Of a stretch of DNA of 64,000 nucleotides, positions 44,149 through 55,500 are shown piece after piece (within the stretch, counting starts at the first letter, position 1; the number at the start of each line of letters is the position of its first letter). The stretch covers positions 33,671 to 97,670 of the forward strand of contig JAVBOY010000034.1 in assembly GCA_031550085.1 (NCBI GenBank). The letters run 5' to 3'. A program made the position numbers and the translations under genes. Source of the DNA: UBA4417 sp031550085. Lineage in GTDB: Bacteria > Bacteroidota > Bacteroidia > Bacteroidales > UBA4417. Under the pieces are notes generated by a model, which was given only the letters and a program-made list of their open reading frames with translations, was not told the DNA's origin and did no database searches.

Positions 44149-47100
44149 TTACTGAACCGTCACTACCCGTGCTCCCGAGTAACTCCGGTACATTCCGTTG
44201 TACATCGCATCGGCCGAAACGGCTCCCATTTGGTAGGTTCCTTTGGAAACGGCGCGAACCGTGTAATAGAAATACCTGGGCGATGAATAAGCGGTTGTAA
44301 AATAGCTGATGCGGTCGTCGCGAATATCGGTATAATCGGCATAAGCCTGCGATTTCGCCCACGGCAACTCCCGTTCGGTCACCAAGCGCGAATTTTCGAT
44401 TTCAAAGCAAGCAGGCAACAAATCGGTAACCACCACATTCTCGACCGAAGTTCCGCTGCTGGCTTGAATCATCACTTCCACCACAATCAGATCGCTTTGC
44501 TTGAACGGCGTTGAAGCATTTAATTCTTTCCCGTTGCGGTCGAAAAAGCGCTTGCGTACTTTCAAATAGTTGTCCAGATCGCCTTTGGCCGGAGTCGAAG
44601 TCAGTCCGCTCAATTCATAATAGTAATATACTTCGCCTTTCCCTTCGGCGGAAATGCTGATTTTCTTATCGTTCAAATCATTGTTCAGCAAAAGTTCCTT
44701 GTTTTTGAAAGTTCCCACATTGGCCCCATCCACCGAAATGGTTGCGGTGATATTCGAATTGAGCTGTTTCTTTGCCAGTTTTCCCAAAGCCAGCAGGATC
44801 TGGGCATTGTCCTGGGTGGAGTAATAGTAATTCGATTTTTTACGCAGTTCCGAAGATAAAATCATGACCAATTCCGGAACTTGCGAATTACTGGGATCAA
44901 CCTCTAGAAGGCAATTCAAGGCCAAGGCGCGTTCGCGGACGAAGGAAGCAAACGAACCGTCGAATTGGTTCACGGCCTTATCAGTACCGAAAGTTGCGGG
45001 CAATACAGACTGGTAGCTGCGTTTGTCGCCCGAAAGCAGGTAAGATGCGGCCAGCAAATAGCGGCTATCCATGCTCATCTGATCCAGTTTCGACTTGTAG
45101 TAATTCATGGTGGCTTTGGGCGCCTTATCGGCCAATGCCAGCACATAAACAGAATAGAATATTTCCTGGCGGGCAATTTTCCGCGATTTAACGGTTGCCC
45201 CGGAATAGTAGAAATATTCGGACTCTTCGCGGTCGCGCGATTTTTGGTCCAGGAATTTCAAAGCACGTTCCAGCACTTTGTCATTGACTTCAAATCCCGC
45301 TTTTTGAGCTTCAATCAGGAAATGGGTGGCATAAGCCGTAGTCCACCATTGGGCGTTTCCGCCTTCGGGCCACATCGACAAGCCGCCGTTGTACAATTGC
45401 ATGGATTCTACTTTGGTAATGGCTTGCTGGACGTTGTAGTCGGGCATATCGCTCGCCAAATCGGGATTGATGCGTTTGTTTGCCATCACAGCAACCGTTG
45501 CCAGATCACGCAAATAAATCTGCGGGAAAGCGGCCGAAACAGTTTGTTCCAGACATCCGTAAGGATAACGCAGCAAATAATCCAGATTAGCGGCAAACTC
45601 GGCTGCCGGAGAAAGGGAAAGAACCATCTTCGATTTGATTCCGTAAGGCAGCAAATTGCTGTTCACGTCGATTTGCTTGTTTTCGCCGGCTTTTACAACG
45701 CCGCTTTCGCTCACATAGGTCAATCCCGAAGCGGGACGAACCGTTAGTTCCACTTCCTGGGTAAATTTCTCGGCTCCGTTGTTGACGGTTACGGTTACTT
45801 TTCCGTTTCCGATCATTTGGGAAGCCTCGATATTAAAATCAGCAACCGCTTCGGAGTTAGGCCCGATGGAAACGTTCGCAGAATGATCCCCTGCTACTTT
45901 CAGCGGAGGTGTTGCCGTCACCGAAACCGTTGCATTGCACGATTTGATGGTGGTATTCGCCAGATTGACCGACATGGATACTTTGTCGCCGGGGCTTGTG
46001 AAGCGCGGCAATGAAGTGCTTACCACAATGTCGTCGGCTACCTTGATTTGTTTTTCGGCAGAGCCGAAAGCATTTCCTTTGTAAGCGACCGCCATCACGC
46101 GCAAAGCGCCAGAGAAGGCAGGAATATCAACGGTGAACTTCACATTTCCCGAAGCATCCGCTTTCAAGATTCCACTCCAGATCGAAACTAATTTTACACG
46201 CTTGTTCGTCAACGGATTTACCCGGCGCGACAAATCGAACGGGCTGCCGCCTCCAAAACTGGAGCTTAACTCCGGATACAATTGGGCATAAACATCGTAA
46301 GAATTTACTTCCAAAGCGCGTTTTCCATAGAACCAGGCGTACGGATCCGGGGATTTGTAATTGGTAATCTGCAAAATTCCTTCGTCCACCACCGCAAGGG
46401 TTACTTCGGCATTGGGAGCGGTTCGTACGGTAATATCTTGTTTGGTATTGGATTTGGAGCGGTCGAGCGAAACAAGGTCTACTTTCAGCTTGGTGGACGG
46501 ATCTTCCACTTTCAGGCTGATCAGTCCGTGTGCAACCGTCAGCGGAATCTCGGTATTGGAAATCTTTTTAAAGGCCGTTGCATTGACAAACACATTGGGC
46601 AAATGGTCTTTACCGATGGGAATTTCCAGGCTGGCCGATTTATTTACCAAATCGACGTAACGGTATTCTACGGTATTGTTTTGCTCGAACGAAACCAGCA
46701 TTTTCCCGTCAAACGGAGCTTTGAACAACAGTTTTGCCTTTTCGCCTACTTTGTAAGCTTCCTGATCGGCCGTAATGGTCACTTCCCCCTCACGATTTAC
46801 TTCAAACGAGGAATAATCGGTATCGCTCCAACCATACGCCCAGAATCGTGCCGATACATAGCTTTCGCTTCCTTGAGGAATGATACGTACTTCGTATTCA
46901 CCCGATTTGCTGGGCGTAAAGGCGACCGGCGTAGCAGTTCCGCGCACAATGACTTCTTTCGACATCACCCGGCTTTCTTTGCGTTGCGAAACATAGCGGT
47001 AACGGCCGTTGTCGTTTTCAATCACGGTTTCGTATTTGTAATACAAAACCACTACCGTTGCCCGTTCGGCAGAGCGGGGTTTTCCTTCCCGATCGACGGC

Positions 47101-49563
47101 TACGAAATTGAAATTCATCGGCTTGCGGGTCGATACCCAGTAATCGAAGTATTTGATTCCAAAGAAAACCGGCTGGGTCGGAATTTCGATTTGGTTGATG
47201 CGGTTTACCGGACGTCCGGTTTCATCAAAAACTGTGGTAAAAATGGTTCCGTCCAGAATGCCCACATCCTTGAAAGACGGAGCTTGCAAGGTTTGCGTGG
47301 CCGTTCCGTTGCTTTCCGTTTTCCCTTCGGTAACAATGTTGGAATAGACCGAAGTGGAATTTTCGGAACGGATATCGAACTGGTAATCGGGGTAGTTTTT
47401 CGGATTGAAATATTTCCGCGAAATCCGCATTTCAACTTCGTATTTCCGGTTGGCGGCAGGTGTTCCATAGAGATTTTCAGCCAAAATATCGACCGTAATC
47501 TGCGATCCGGGCTGGTAAACCGTTTTGTCGGTTTTTACGGTGGCCTTGATGCGGTCGGGCATAAATTCTTCCACCGCAAAATGACGCGACGTCAACAAGA
47601 TATCGTTCATGGACAGGACCTGCATCAGGTAAACGCCGGTCATGGCATCCTGAGGCACAAAGAAAGCGCCCGAAACAGCGCCTTCGGAATTCAGCGTTTT
47701 GCGCATGGTTTTGTACACCCGTCCGTTGGGAGCAATCAACTGGATTTTCACCGGCATGTCCTTCACCGTTTCCCAACGCAAGGTGCGTGCAATGGTGTTG
47801 AAATAAATGCTGTCGCCGGGGCGGTACAAATCGCGGTCGCCATACACAAACACATCGTAATTCAAACCGGCCGTGCGCTTTCCGCCGGCATCAAAACGCG
47901 ACGTTTCAACCCGTGACTGGTTGAAAAGCATGAAATTGAAATCGTCCCCCGATTTTACGGTAGCCATGCTGATCCGGAAACCGGCGGCTTGTTGTTTGGT
48001 GTTCTTAAAGACGGCGACGCCGTTTTTATCCGTCGTGCCGGACAATACCTTTTGATTGTTGTTGCTGATCAATTCCACTTTGGCACCCGAAACCGGAGAG
48101 GCATCTTTCAAGGAATTGACAAATACGAGGATGTCATCGGTTCCTTCCTTTACAATCATTCCCAAATCGGAAAGCGATACCATTTGCGTGCCTTGCAGCC
48201 ATTTCTTATCGGAAGACTCAACACGAACCAGATACAAGCCTTTGTAAGGATCGCTGAATTGCAGTTCGGTCAGGTCGAGGTTCAGCAACGACAAGTTTCC
48301 CATTTTGGGCAACGACTTGGTTTGAATGGTTTTCGAGAAAATGGGCTTACCATAATCCTCGTCGAATTCCCATCCGTAATAATCATGGTAGTCGTCATCG
48401 TCGTACTCATAGCCCCAACTTTGCCCTTTGCGGATGTAATGCAGGATGTTGTTTTCAAAAATCTTGAATACCGAAACTTTTACACTGTTTACATTCACCA
48501 GCTTGATTCCCAGATTCCGTTCCCCCTTGTTCGAAAGGTAGAGGGCATTTCTTTCGGTAAAAGCCAAGTAAGGTTCGGTCGTTCCGAAATTGACGGTTTC
48601 CACGTACTCCTCTCCCATCTTGCGGTTGAAAACACTTTGGATGCTTCCGTTAATTTTCAGGATGTAGGATTGGTTTTGAACAAAATCACCTTTCAATACA
48701 AATCCGTTGGCCAACGGTTCCACTTTAAAATCAACTTCGGGAGTTACCTTGATGTATTGGGCGATGTTGTCGCCGGTTACCGGTTGCGTGCAATAGACCT
48801 TTAAGATTCCTTTCCCGTCCTCAAAATCCGGAACGACTTCCGATACCGCCAAATCATCTTTGGCAGGAATGGCAAAAGCCATTTTAATCGGATCGGTTGT
48901 TTTGTAGGCGCTTCCGGATGTTCCCAATCCCTTGTCAATAACAACCTCCCCGTCTGGCGAATCTTTTGCCGACTTGGTTTCATAACTGAATGCCACTTCG
49001 ATCAATTCCGATTCGCTTTGGGTAAGCACCTGGATGTTTTGTTCCTTCCCTTCGACCAAAACCTTCAGCAACGGTTTTAATTGGGAGGGTTGTACCGGGT
49101 TGTTGAACGTCAAATGCAAACGGACTTCGACACGCGAAGCCATGTTCTCGCTCAACGCCCAAAAGCTTTGGACATTCATCAAGTTCAGGTACTGCGTATG
49201 AAATTCGATAATTTTCGAATCCAAAGCCAGGTCCGATTTATGGGTTTGTAAAATGGCATTGGTTAAGGCCGCTTTGTAGTTCGTGCTGGCCATCAACGGC
49301 GCCGAAGGCGAAAAAGTCAATTCCGACTTGCTTGTCCACATGAAGCGCCCTTTGATTTTAGGTTCAAAAACAATGTATTCCGTGGTATCCCAGCGCTGCA
49401 AAAGGTTGGTATCTTTTACGACTTCTTTGTTGAACTTAAAAACCAGGTTTTGCGTTTTTGCCGTTTCGGGCGCAAAATTGGTTTTGGTCACTTTTAGTTT
49501 GTTGCTGGAGCAGGAAGCCAACAAGGCAACAACTGCCATCATTACAAAAATGCGGTTTAGCAT
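44149..49563 (-). CDS. alpha-2-macroglobulin family lipoprotein
   Basis: 1804 residues. Signal peptide with lipobox LASC (Cys ~18). The order of domains follows bacterial alpha-2-macroglobulins: MG1-like strands, MG2 (DRDLYRPGDSIYFNTIARTLRW, ~575), bait-like and MG domains, the A2M domain (VSIWSGILKADASGNVKFTVDIP, ~1125), and a thioester domain with YPYGCLEQT (CLEQ ~1337-1340), then alpha-helical barrel repeats and a receptor-like C-terminal domain. It traps proteases covalently at the outer membrane or in the periplasm. No PbpC-type transpeptidase neighbours it. A GTTG-N18-TACTTTTG promoter-like match lies upstream (49611-49640). Confidence 0.95.
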   Translation of the reverse strand: MLNRIFVMMAVVALLASCSSNKLKVTKTNFAPETAKTQNLVFKFNKEVVKDTNLLQRWDTTEYIVFEPKIKGRFMWTSKSELTFSPSAPLMASTNYKAALTNAILQTHKSDLALDSKIIEFHTQYLNLMNVQSFWALSENMASRVEVRLHLTFNNPVQPSQLKPLLKVLVEGKEQNIQVLTQSESELIEVAFSYETKSAKDSPDGEVVIDKGLGTSGSAYKTTDPIKMAFAIPAKDDLAVSEVVPDFEDGKGILKVYCTQPVTGDNIAQYIKVTPEVDFKVEPLANGFVLKGDFVQNQSYILKINGSIQSVFNRKMGEEYVETVNFGTTEPYLAFTERNALYLSNKGERNLGIKLVNVNSVKVSVFKIFENNILHYIRKGQSWGYEYDDDDYHDYYGWEFDEDYGKPIFSKTIQTKSLPKMGNLSLLNLDLTELQFSDPYKGLYLVRVESSDKKWLQGTQMVSLSDLGMIVKEGTDDILVFVNSLKDASPVSGAKVELISNNNQKVLSGTTDKNGVAVFKNTKQQAAGFRISMATVKSGDDFNFMLFNQSRVETSRFDAGGKRTAGLNYDVFVYGDRDLYRPGDSIYFNTIARTLRWETVKDMPVKIQLIAPNGRVYKTMRKTLNSEGAVSGAFFVPQDAMTGVYLMQVLSMNDILLTSRHFAVEEFMPDRIKATVKTDKTVYQPGSQITVDILAENLYGTPAANRKYEVEMRISRKYFNPKNYPDYQFDIRSENSTSVYSNIVTEGKTESNGTATQTLQAPSFKDVGILDGTIFTTVFDETGRPVNRINQIEIPTQPVFFGIKYFDYWVSTRKPMNFNFVAVDREGKPRSAERATVVVLYYKYETVIENDNGRYRYVSQRKESRVMSKEVIVRGTATPVAFTPSKSGEYEVRIIPQGSESYVSARFWAYGWSDTDYSSFEVNREGEVTITADQEAYKVGEKAKLLFKAPFDGKMLVSFEQNNTVEYRYVDLVNKSASLEIPIGKDHLPNVFVNATAFKKISNTEIPLTVAHGLISLKVEDPSTKLKVDLVSLDRSKSNTKQDITVRTAPNAEVTLAVVDEGILQITNYKSPDPYAWFYGKRALEVNSYDVYAQLYPELSSSFGGGSPFDLSRRVNPLTNKRVKLVSIWSGILKADASGNVKFTVDIPAFSGALRVMAVAYKGNAFGSAEKQIKVADDIVVSTSLPRFTSPGDKVSMSVNLANTTIKSCNATVSVTATPPLKVAGDHSANVSIGPNSEAVADFNIEASQMIGNGKVTVTVNNGAEKFTQEVELTVRPASGLTYVSESGVVKAGENKQIDVNSNLLPYGIKSKMVLSLSPAAEFAANLDYLLRYPYGCLEQTVSAAFPQIYLRDLATVAVMANKRINPDLASDMPDYNVQQAITKVESMQLYNGGLSMWPEGGNAQWWTTAYATHFLIEAQKAGFEVNDKVLERALKFLDQKSRDREESEYFYYSGATVKSRKIARQEIFYSVYVLALADKAPKATMNYYKSKLDQMSMDSRYLLAASYLLSGDKRSYQSVLPATFGTDKAVNQFDGSFASFVRERALALNCLLEVDPSNSQVPELVMILSSELRKKSNYYYSTQDNAQILLALGKLAKKQLNSNITATISVDGANVGTFKNKELLLNNDLNDKKISISAEGKGEVYYYYELSGLTSTPAKGDLDNYLKVRKRFFDRNGKELNASTPFKQSDLIVVEVMIQASSGTSVENVVVTDLLPACFEIENSRLVTERELPWAKSQAYADYTDIRDDRISYFTTAYSSPRYFYYTVRAVSKGTYQMGAVSADAMYNGMYRSYSGARVVTVQ

Positions 49564-49662
49564 AGCAAATCAGAATAAGTATTAAGAAATTTAGGAATAT
49601 TAAAGAGAAACAAAAGTAGCGAAAATCGTGCCATTTCAACCTTTTACAAAACATTTTTTCAG

Positions 49663-49692
49663 GCCGGTTTACCAACGGAACCGGCTTTTTTT
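49663..49692 (+). terminator. isolated plus-strand terminator-like hairpin
   Basis: GCCGGTT (49663-49669) pairs with AACCGGC (49679-49685), followed by seven T. Both neighbouring genes are on the minus strand, so it would stop only antisense transcripts heading away from the macroglobulin gene. Confidence 0.5.
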
Positions 49693-49751
49693 CAATCACA
49701 AATCATCCCTTTGAAATTGTTCAAATCTGAAACAACTAAGAATCACAATCT

Positions 49752-50297
49752 TTATTTTAAATCCTGATATGCGGCTAAAATCGCATCCTGTAACAAATCC
49801 GAAAACGCAGCCGGAACCAGGCAGGCTTTTTGGGCATAAGTTCCCCAGTGTTTTGTAGCCAGCTCGGAAGCAATCAAATAAACCATCGGCTTCATCGCAT
49901 CGACAAGCGCCGGGTCGTTACCGGTTAGTTGCACATAACAATAAGCCGCCATATCAGCGCCTGTCGTATCGGCTGTCGATACACAGGCCCCTGAGAATCG
50001 TTCGGCAAGGCTTCCGATGATCGTTTTCCCGCCTTCATAAACCATTTTCGAGCGGGAAATTTCTTGGGCGGCAGTTTGGAGCGGTAAATTGGAAATATAC
50101 ATCTGCATAACCAGAATCCCTTGATTCATAAATCCGATTTCCGCATCGGTTTTAAGCCAAACAACAGCCGTAGGGCCTGAAGAAACGACATCCACATAGC
50201 GGACTTCTCCTTTGTAAAGCGTGCTTCCTACAATGGTTGCAAAACAGAGCGAAAGATGGGCCATCATCGCCAAAATCAAAATCATTCTCTTTTTCAT
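49752..50297 (-). CDS. exported protein of unknown function, 181 aa
   Basis: Signal peptide (MKKRMILILAMMAHLSLCFA), then a short strand region containing YKGEVRYVDVVSS and a helical Ala-rich C-terminal half (DLLQDAILAAYQDLK) with three cysteines. No family recognised. Single gene on the minus strand between the macroglobulin gene and the divergent porin gene. Confidence 0.6.
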   Translation of the reverse strand: MKKRMILILAMMAHLSLCFATIVGSTLYKGEVRYVDVVSSGPTAVVWLKTDAEIGFMNQGILVMQMYISNLPLQTAAQEISRSKMVYEGGKTIIGSLAERFSGACVSTADTTGADMAAYCYVQLTGNDPALVDAMKPMVYLIASELATKHWGTYAQKACLVPAAFSDLLQDAILAAYQDLK

Positions 50298-50545
50298 AAC
50301 GCTGTAAATTAAAATCTGTTCAAATATACGTAATTATTTGGATACAAATGGCTTTGGTAATTTTTTATTCAAAATTCATGCTCTCCCCCTTTTCACGCCC
50401 AACGGCTTCCCATCCTCATTTTTTATTTTCAACCCTCATTTTTTTTTGCCTTCCCTGGAAGACAATCGATGCAATTATCTATAATTCTTTATTTTTGCCC
50501 GCAATTGCTTCACCCTTAAAATTGTTAACCACAAACACAGAAAAC

Positions 50546-52078
50546 ATGAAGAAAATTTTACGCACCCTGTTGTTTACCGCTGTAATGGCTGTAAGCGGGA
50601 CCATTTTTGCAGGAGGTATCCTGACCAACACCAACCAGAGCGCGTCTTTTGTCCGCATGCCTTCGCGCAATGCCTCGTTAAATATTGATGCGGTTTACTA
50701 CAATCCGGCCGGCTTGGTTTTTATGGACCAAGGATGGCATTTCTCCTTAAATAATCAACTGGCAATCCAAAAACGGACCATCACCAACGATCTGATCACG
50801 TTGAACAATCACACCTACGAAGGAAAAGCCGTTTCACCCGTTATTCCGAATTTCTATGCGGCTTATGTAAAAAATAACTGGGCATTTTCTTTGGGCGCCG
50901 GGGTAGGCGGCGGCGGCGGTTCGTTGGAATTCGACAAAGGCTTGCCTTCGTTTGAAGCCCCCATTTCGATGTTGCCGATGATGCTGACAGCCAACGGCAT
51001 GCCCACCACAGCATACGAGGTGGATATGTATTTTAAAGGAAGCAGCGCTACATACGGCGGCCAATTGGGCGCTTCGTACAAAATCAACAACCTGTTTTCG
51101 GTGGCTGTGGGCGCCCGGGTAGTAAGATCTTCAAACGCTTACGAAGGCTATCTTCGCAACATTCAAGCCAATATCGGCGGGGGGCCTATGGTGAATGTAA
51201 ACCAATATTTCACCGGATTGGCCGGACAAGCCGGAGCGGTTGCAAACGGCTTACAACCCGTAATTGATGCCGGAGCCGGCGGGTATACCTTGGAGCAAAT
51301 GGTACAATACGGTGAAATGACGCAACAAACGGCCGACCAGTTAAAAGCCGGGCTGGGCGCCAATTACAACGATGCTTTGACCGTTACACAAATCCAGGGA
51401 GCTTACAATACACTCAAAAACAACGCAACTGCTACCGCCCGGCAAACGGCCGATAAGGATGTGGATGCCAAACAAAGCGGCTGGGGTTTTACGCCCATTG
51501 TCAGCGTAAACTTCAATTATGAAGGCTTGTTGATTGCGGCCAAATATGAACTGAAAACTTCGATGAAAGTCAAAAACGACACCAAAGCAGACAGCACGGG
51601 GTTGTTTCCCGACGGGAAAGAAGTTCCGGCCGATATTCCGGCCATCCTGGCGCTGGGCGCTTCGTACAAAGTACTTCCTACGTTAACGGTTTCGCTGGGC
51701 TACAACCACTATTTCGATACCGACGCCAAAATGGAAAACGACCGCCAAAAATATCTGGAACATGGCGAAAACGAATATCTGGCAGGCATTGAATGGGATT
51801 GCCACAAACATTTCCTGGTCAGCGCCGGATACCAATATTCCGACCTGGGACTTGCTCCCCAATTCCAATCGGATATGGCGCATTCGTTTTCCTCACACTC
51901 GATCGGCCTGGGCGGCGCCTGGAAAGTAAATGAAAAATGCCGTATCAATGCAGGGTATTTCGTGACTTTATACACCAAAAACAGCAAAGAAATTAAGTAC
52001 AGCGACGCTTTGATCGCCACCGAAACCTACGAACGCACAAACAATGTTTTTGCCATCGGCGTGGATTTTAAATTCTAG
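50546..52078 (+). CDS. OmpP1/FadL-family outer-membrane transporter
   Basis: 510 residues from the Met that begins the signal peptide (KKILRTLLFTAVMAVSGTIFAGG); the frame extends 66 codons upstream without coding character. NTNQSASFVRMPSRNASLNIDAVYYNPAGLVF is the N-terminal hatch signature (NPAG) of OmpP1/FadL/TodX proteins; the rest is a 14-strand barrel pattern ending in FAIGVDFKF with a terminal Phe. Takes up hydrophobic compounds such as long-chain fatty acids. TATTTTTG at 50490-50497 is a possible -7 element. A terminator follows. Confidence 0.93.
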   Translation: MKKILRTLLFTAVMAVSGTIFAGGILTNTNQSASFVRMPSRNASLNIDAVYYNPAGLVFMDQGWHFSLNNQLAIQKRTITNDLITLNNHTYEGKAVSPVIPNFYAAYVKNNWAFSLGAGVGGGGGSLEFDKGLPSFEAPISMLPMMLTANGMPTTAYEVDMYFKGSSATYGGQLGASYKINNLFSVAVGARVVRSSNAYEGYLRNIQANIGGGPMVNVNQYFTGLAGQAGAVANGLQPVIDAGAGGYTLEQMVQYGEMTQQTADQLKAGLGANYNDALTVTQIQGAYNTLKNNATATARQTADKDVDAKQSGWGFTPIVSVNFNYEGLLIAAKYELKTSMKVKNDTKADSTGLFPDGKEVPADIPAILALGASYKVLPTLTVSLGYNHYFDTDAKMENDRQKYLEHGENEYLAGIEWDCHKHFLVSAGYQYSDLGLAPQFQSDMAHSFSSHSIGLGGAWKVNEKCRINAGYFVTLYTKNSKEIKYSDALIATETYERTNNVFAIGVDFKF

Positions 52079-52104
52079 CATCCGGTTCTTTTAAATTTAT
52101 TCGG

Positions 52105-52157
52105 AAATATTCCCTTTATTTTCAGCGGAGTCTGCAAAACAAAGGGAATATTTTTTT
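52105..52157 (+). terminator. intrinsic terminator after the porin gene
   Basis: AATATTCCCTTT pairs with AAAGGGAATATT, ending in seven T at ~52151-52157. The loop is long (~23 bases). Confidence 0.7.
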
Positions 52158-52175
52158 GAAAGCATCCAAACCTTG

Positions 52176-52206
52176 TTTGGAAATAAAAATAAAAATACTA
52201 CTTTTG
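52176..52206 (+). promoter_or_regulatory. promoter of the tRNA-Met gene
   Basis: TTTG (52176-52179), 19 bases, TACTTTTG (52199-52206): an exact fit to the Bacteroidota primary-sigma consensus, 15 bases before the mature tRNA start. Confidence 0.8.
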
Positions 52207-52220
52207 CACCCTTGAATTTC

Positions 52221-52294
52221 GGCGAGGTAGCTCAGTTGGTTAGAGCGTAGGATTCATAACCCTAAGGCCACGAGTTCAACTCTCGTCCTCGCTA
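52221..52294 (+). tRNA. tRNA-Met (CAT)
   Basis: 74 bases. Acceptor GGCGAGG/CCTCGCT, D-arm GCTCAGTTGGTTAGAGC, anticodon loop TTCATAA with CAT, T-arm ACGAG-TTCAACT-CTCGT, discriminator A, CCA not encoded. The first pair is G-U, so it has the elongator pattern instead of the initiator C-A mismatch. A tRNA-Ile2 (k2C modified CAT) cannot be excluded by sequence alone but the body fits Met. Confidence 0.92.
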
Positions 52295-52319
52295 CTGTTT
52301 TAATTTCAGCTTTGTTTCT

Positions 52320-52348
52320 AGTGCAACCCTTGGGGTTGCACTTTTTTT
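52320..52348 (+). terminator. intrinsic terminator after tRNA-Met
   Basis: GTGCAACCC-TTG-GGGTTGCAC (52321-52341) followed by seven T. The stretch up to ileS (52553) shows nothing further except AT-rich leader. Confidence 0.85.
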
Positions 52349-52552
52349 ATCCAAAAGGCACTCTTCTGATTATCAGTTTTCTAACGCAAAACCGATTCAC
52401 GATTCCTTTCGCATCACACATGTGAAAGGATAAATTTCTTATTTTCGCACTCTTTTTTCAATTCAGTGTGACAAAATGCAAACTCCTTTGTTTCATACTG
52501 CTTTGAAATGAGTTTTTGATAAAAAGCAACCTGTTTTTCAACAAATTAATTT

Positions 52553-55500
52553 ATGGCAAATAAAAAATACCCGGAATACAAACAATTGAACTTGCAAGCG
52601 ATTGGAAAAGATATCTTAGCCTTCTGGCAACAAGAAAACATTTTCAAAAAAAGCCTGGAAGATTCAAAAGGACGCCCCCAATTTGTATTTTACGAAGGAC
52701 CGCCTTCGGCAAATGGGATGCCGGGTATTCACCACGTAATGGCACGTGCGATCAAAGATATTTTTTGCCGCTACAAAACCCTCAAAGGATTTCATGTCGA
52801 CCGCAAAGCCGGCTGGGACACACACGGGTTGCCTATCGAGTTGGCCGTTGAAAAAACATTGGGAATTACCAAAGAGGATATCGGTAAAAAGATATCCGTG
52901 GACAAATACAATGCCGCTTGCCGCAAGGAAGTGATGCGTTACAAGGACAAATGGGACGAATTGACCGAGAAAATCGGTTATTGGGTCGATCTGGATAATC
53001 CGTACATCACGTTCGACAATGCCTACATGGAAACTTGCTGGTATTTGCTGGCACAGTTGTACAAAAAAGGATTGCTTTACAAAGGATACACCATTCAGCC
53101 TTATTCGCCGGCGGCAGGAACCGGGCTTAGCTCGCACGAACTGAACCAACCCGGCTGCTACCGCAATGTAAAAGACAATTCGGTCGTAGCACAATTTAAA
53201 GTCCGGAACGACGTCGAACACCCCTTGCTGAAAACGTTGTTTACCGATGCAATCGAAGTATTTTTCCTGGCCTGGACCACCACTCCGTGGACGTTGCCGT
53301 CAAACACCGCTTTAGCCGTTGGGAAAGATATCGATTACGTGCTGGTTCAAACATTCAATCCTTACACCTACTTGCCGGTAAAATTGATTTTGGCGAAAGC
53401 TTTGTTCGGGAAATACTTCCCGGAAAAGAATGCCGAACTGGCTTTGGAAGACTACGAAGCCGGAGCCAAAGCCATCCCGTTTAAGATTTTAACCGAATTT
53501 AAAGGATCCGACCTGGCCGGTTTGCGTTACGAACAACTGCTGCCTTACGTTCAACCCGAAGAAGGCGATGCGTTTCGAGTAGTGGTCGGTGATTTTGTGA
53601 CCACCGAAGACGGAACCGGGATCGTACACATCGCGCCCAGTTTTGGCGCCGACGACTTTAAAGTAGCCAAACAAAACGGAATCGGTGCATTGACGCTGGT
53701 TACCAAAGAAGGCCGTTTTGTCCCCGAGATGGGCGAATTTGCCAACCGCTTTGTAAAAGCCGAATACGCCCCCGATTACGATCCGTCGAAAGAAGAAAGC
53801 GTTGACATCGATATCATCATCAAGCTGAAAAAAGAAAACCGCGCTTTTAAGAGTGAAAAGTACGAGCACTCCTACCCGCATTGCTGGCGTACCGACAAGC
53901 CCATCTTGTATTATCCGCTCGATTCGTGGTTTATTCGTACCACAGCCTTGAAAGACCGCTTGATTGAGCTGAATAAAACCATCAACTGGAAACCCGAAGC
54001 CACCGGAACCGGACGTTTCGGAAACTGGCTCGAAAACCTGGTCGACTGGAATTTGTCACGGTCGCGTTACTGGGGAACGCCGCTTCCCATCTGGGTTTCG
54101 GAAGACAAAACCGAAGAAATCTGCATTGAATCCGCAGCTCAATTGAAGCAGGAAATCGAAAAAAGTATTGCTGCCGGTTTTATGACCCGAAACCCGTTGG
54201 AAAAATTCCGCGAAGGCGATACAACCAAAGAAAACTACGAAACATTCGATTTGCACCGTCCTTACGTGGACGACATTGTTTTGGTTTCGCCTACCGGCAA
54301 AAAAATGACGCGTGAAACCGACCTGATCGACGTTTGGTTCGATTCGGGAGCCATGCCGTATGCGCAGTTAGCCCCCCTGAACCTTGAGAGTTTGAAAAAT
54401 CCCCCTTCCCCCTTCCCTGCCGATTTTATCGCCGAAGGCGTGGATCAAACCCGCGGATGGTTTTTCACCCTGCATGCCATTGCTACCATGTGCTTCGACT
54501 CGGTCGCTTTTAAAACCGTGGTATCCAACGGATTGGTTTTGGATAAAGCCGGAAATAAAATGTCGAAACGTTTGGGAAATGCCATCGATCCCTTCGAAGT
54601 AATCGAAAAATACGGGCCGGACGCCTTGCGTTGGTATATGATTACCAACTCACAACCCTGGGACAATTTAAAATTCGACCTTGAAGGCGTGGCCGAAGTA
54701 CAACGCAAATTTTTCGGAACCCTTTACAACACATACAGCTTCTTTGCGCTTTACGCAAATATCGACGGTTTTGCTTACGAAGAAAAAGAAATTCCGTATG
54801 CCGAACGTCCCGAAATCGACCGGTGGATTTTATCGGAATTAAACACCTTGATCCAAACCGTCGACGAAGCCTATTCCAACTACGAGCCCACCATAGCCGG
54901 ACGCTCCATTGCCGAATTTGTCGATGCCCATCTAAGCAACTGGTATGTCCGCTTGAGCCGCCGCCGTTTCTGGAAAGGCGAATACACCGCCGACAAGCTT
55001 TCCGCTTATCAAACCTTGTATTCCTGCCTGGAAACCGTGATCAAACTGGCAGCGCCCATTGCGCCCTTCTTTACCGAGCGCCTGTTTGCCGATTTGAACA
55101 GCGTTACCCACCGCAACCGCGAAGAATCCGTCCATTTAACCGGATTCCCGATTGCCGACGAAAACAAAATCGACAAAGCGCTGGAAGAACGCATGGAGTT
55201 GGCGCAACAAATATCCAGCATGGTATTGAGCTTGCGCAAAAAGAACAACCTGCGCGTACGCCAGCCGTTACAGAAGATTTTGATTCCGGTGACCACACAA
55301 AATCTGAAAGACCAGATTGAATTGGTTTCAAATTTGATTAAGAACGAAGTCAATATCAAAGAAATCGAATATTTGATGAACGACAACGGATTCCTGGTCA
55401 AAAAAATCAAAGCCAACTTCAAAACGTTGGGAGCGCGCTGCGGGAAACAGATGAAGGATGTGGCAGCAACCATCGCCGGATTCAGCCAAAGCGAAATAAA

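Noticed and set aside
46282..47916. 544-codon open frame on the plus strand
   Set aside because: Antisense to the alpha-2-macroglobulin gene, whose own motifs (MG2, CLEQ thioester) are unmistakable; the plus-strand product resembles nothing and is a codon-bias shadow.
49663..49692. Terminator of the gene at 49752-50297
   Set aside because: The T-run is on the plus strand while that gene is on the minus strand; on the minus strand no T-run follows the hairpin.
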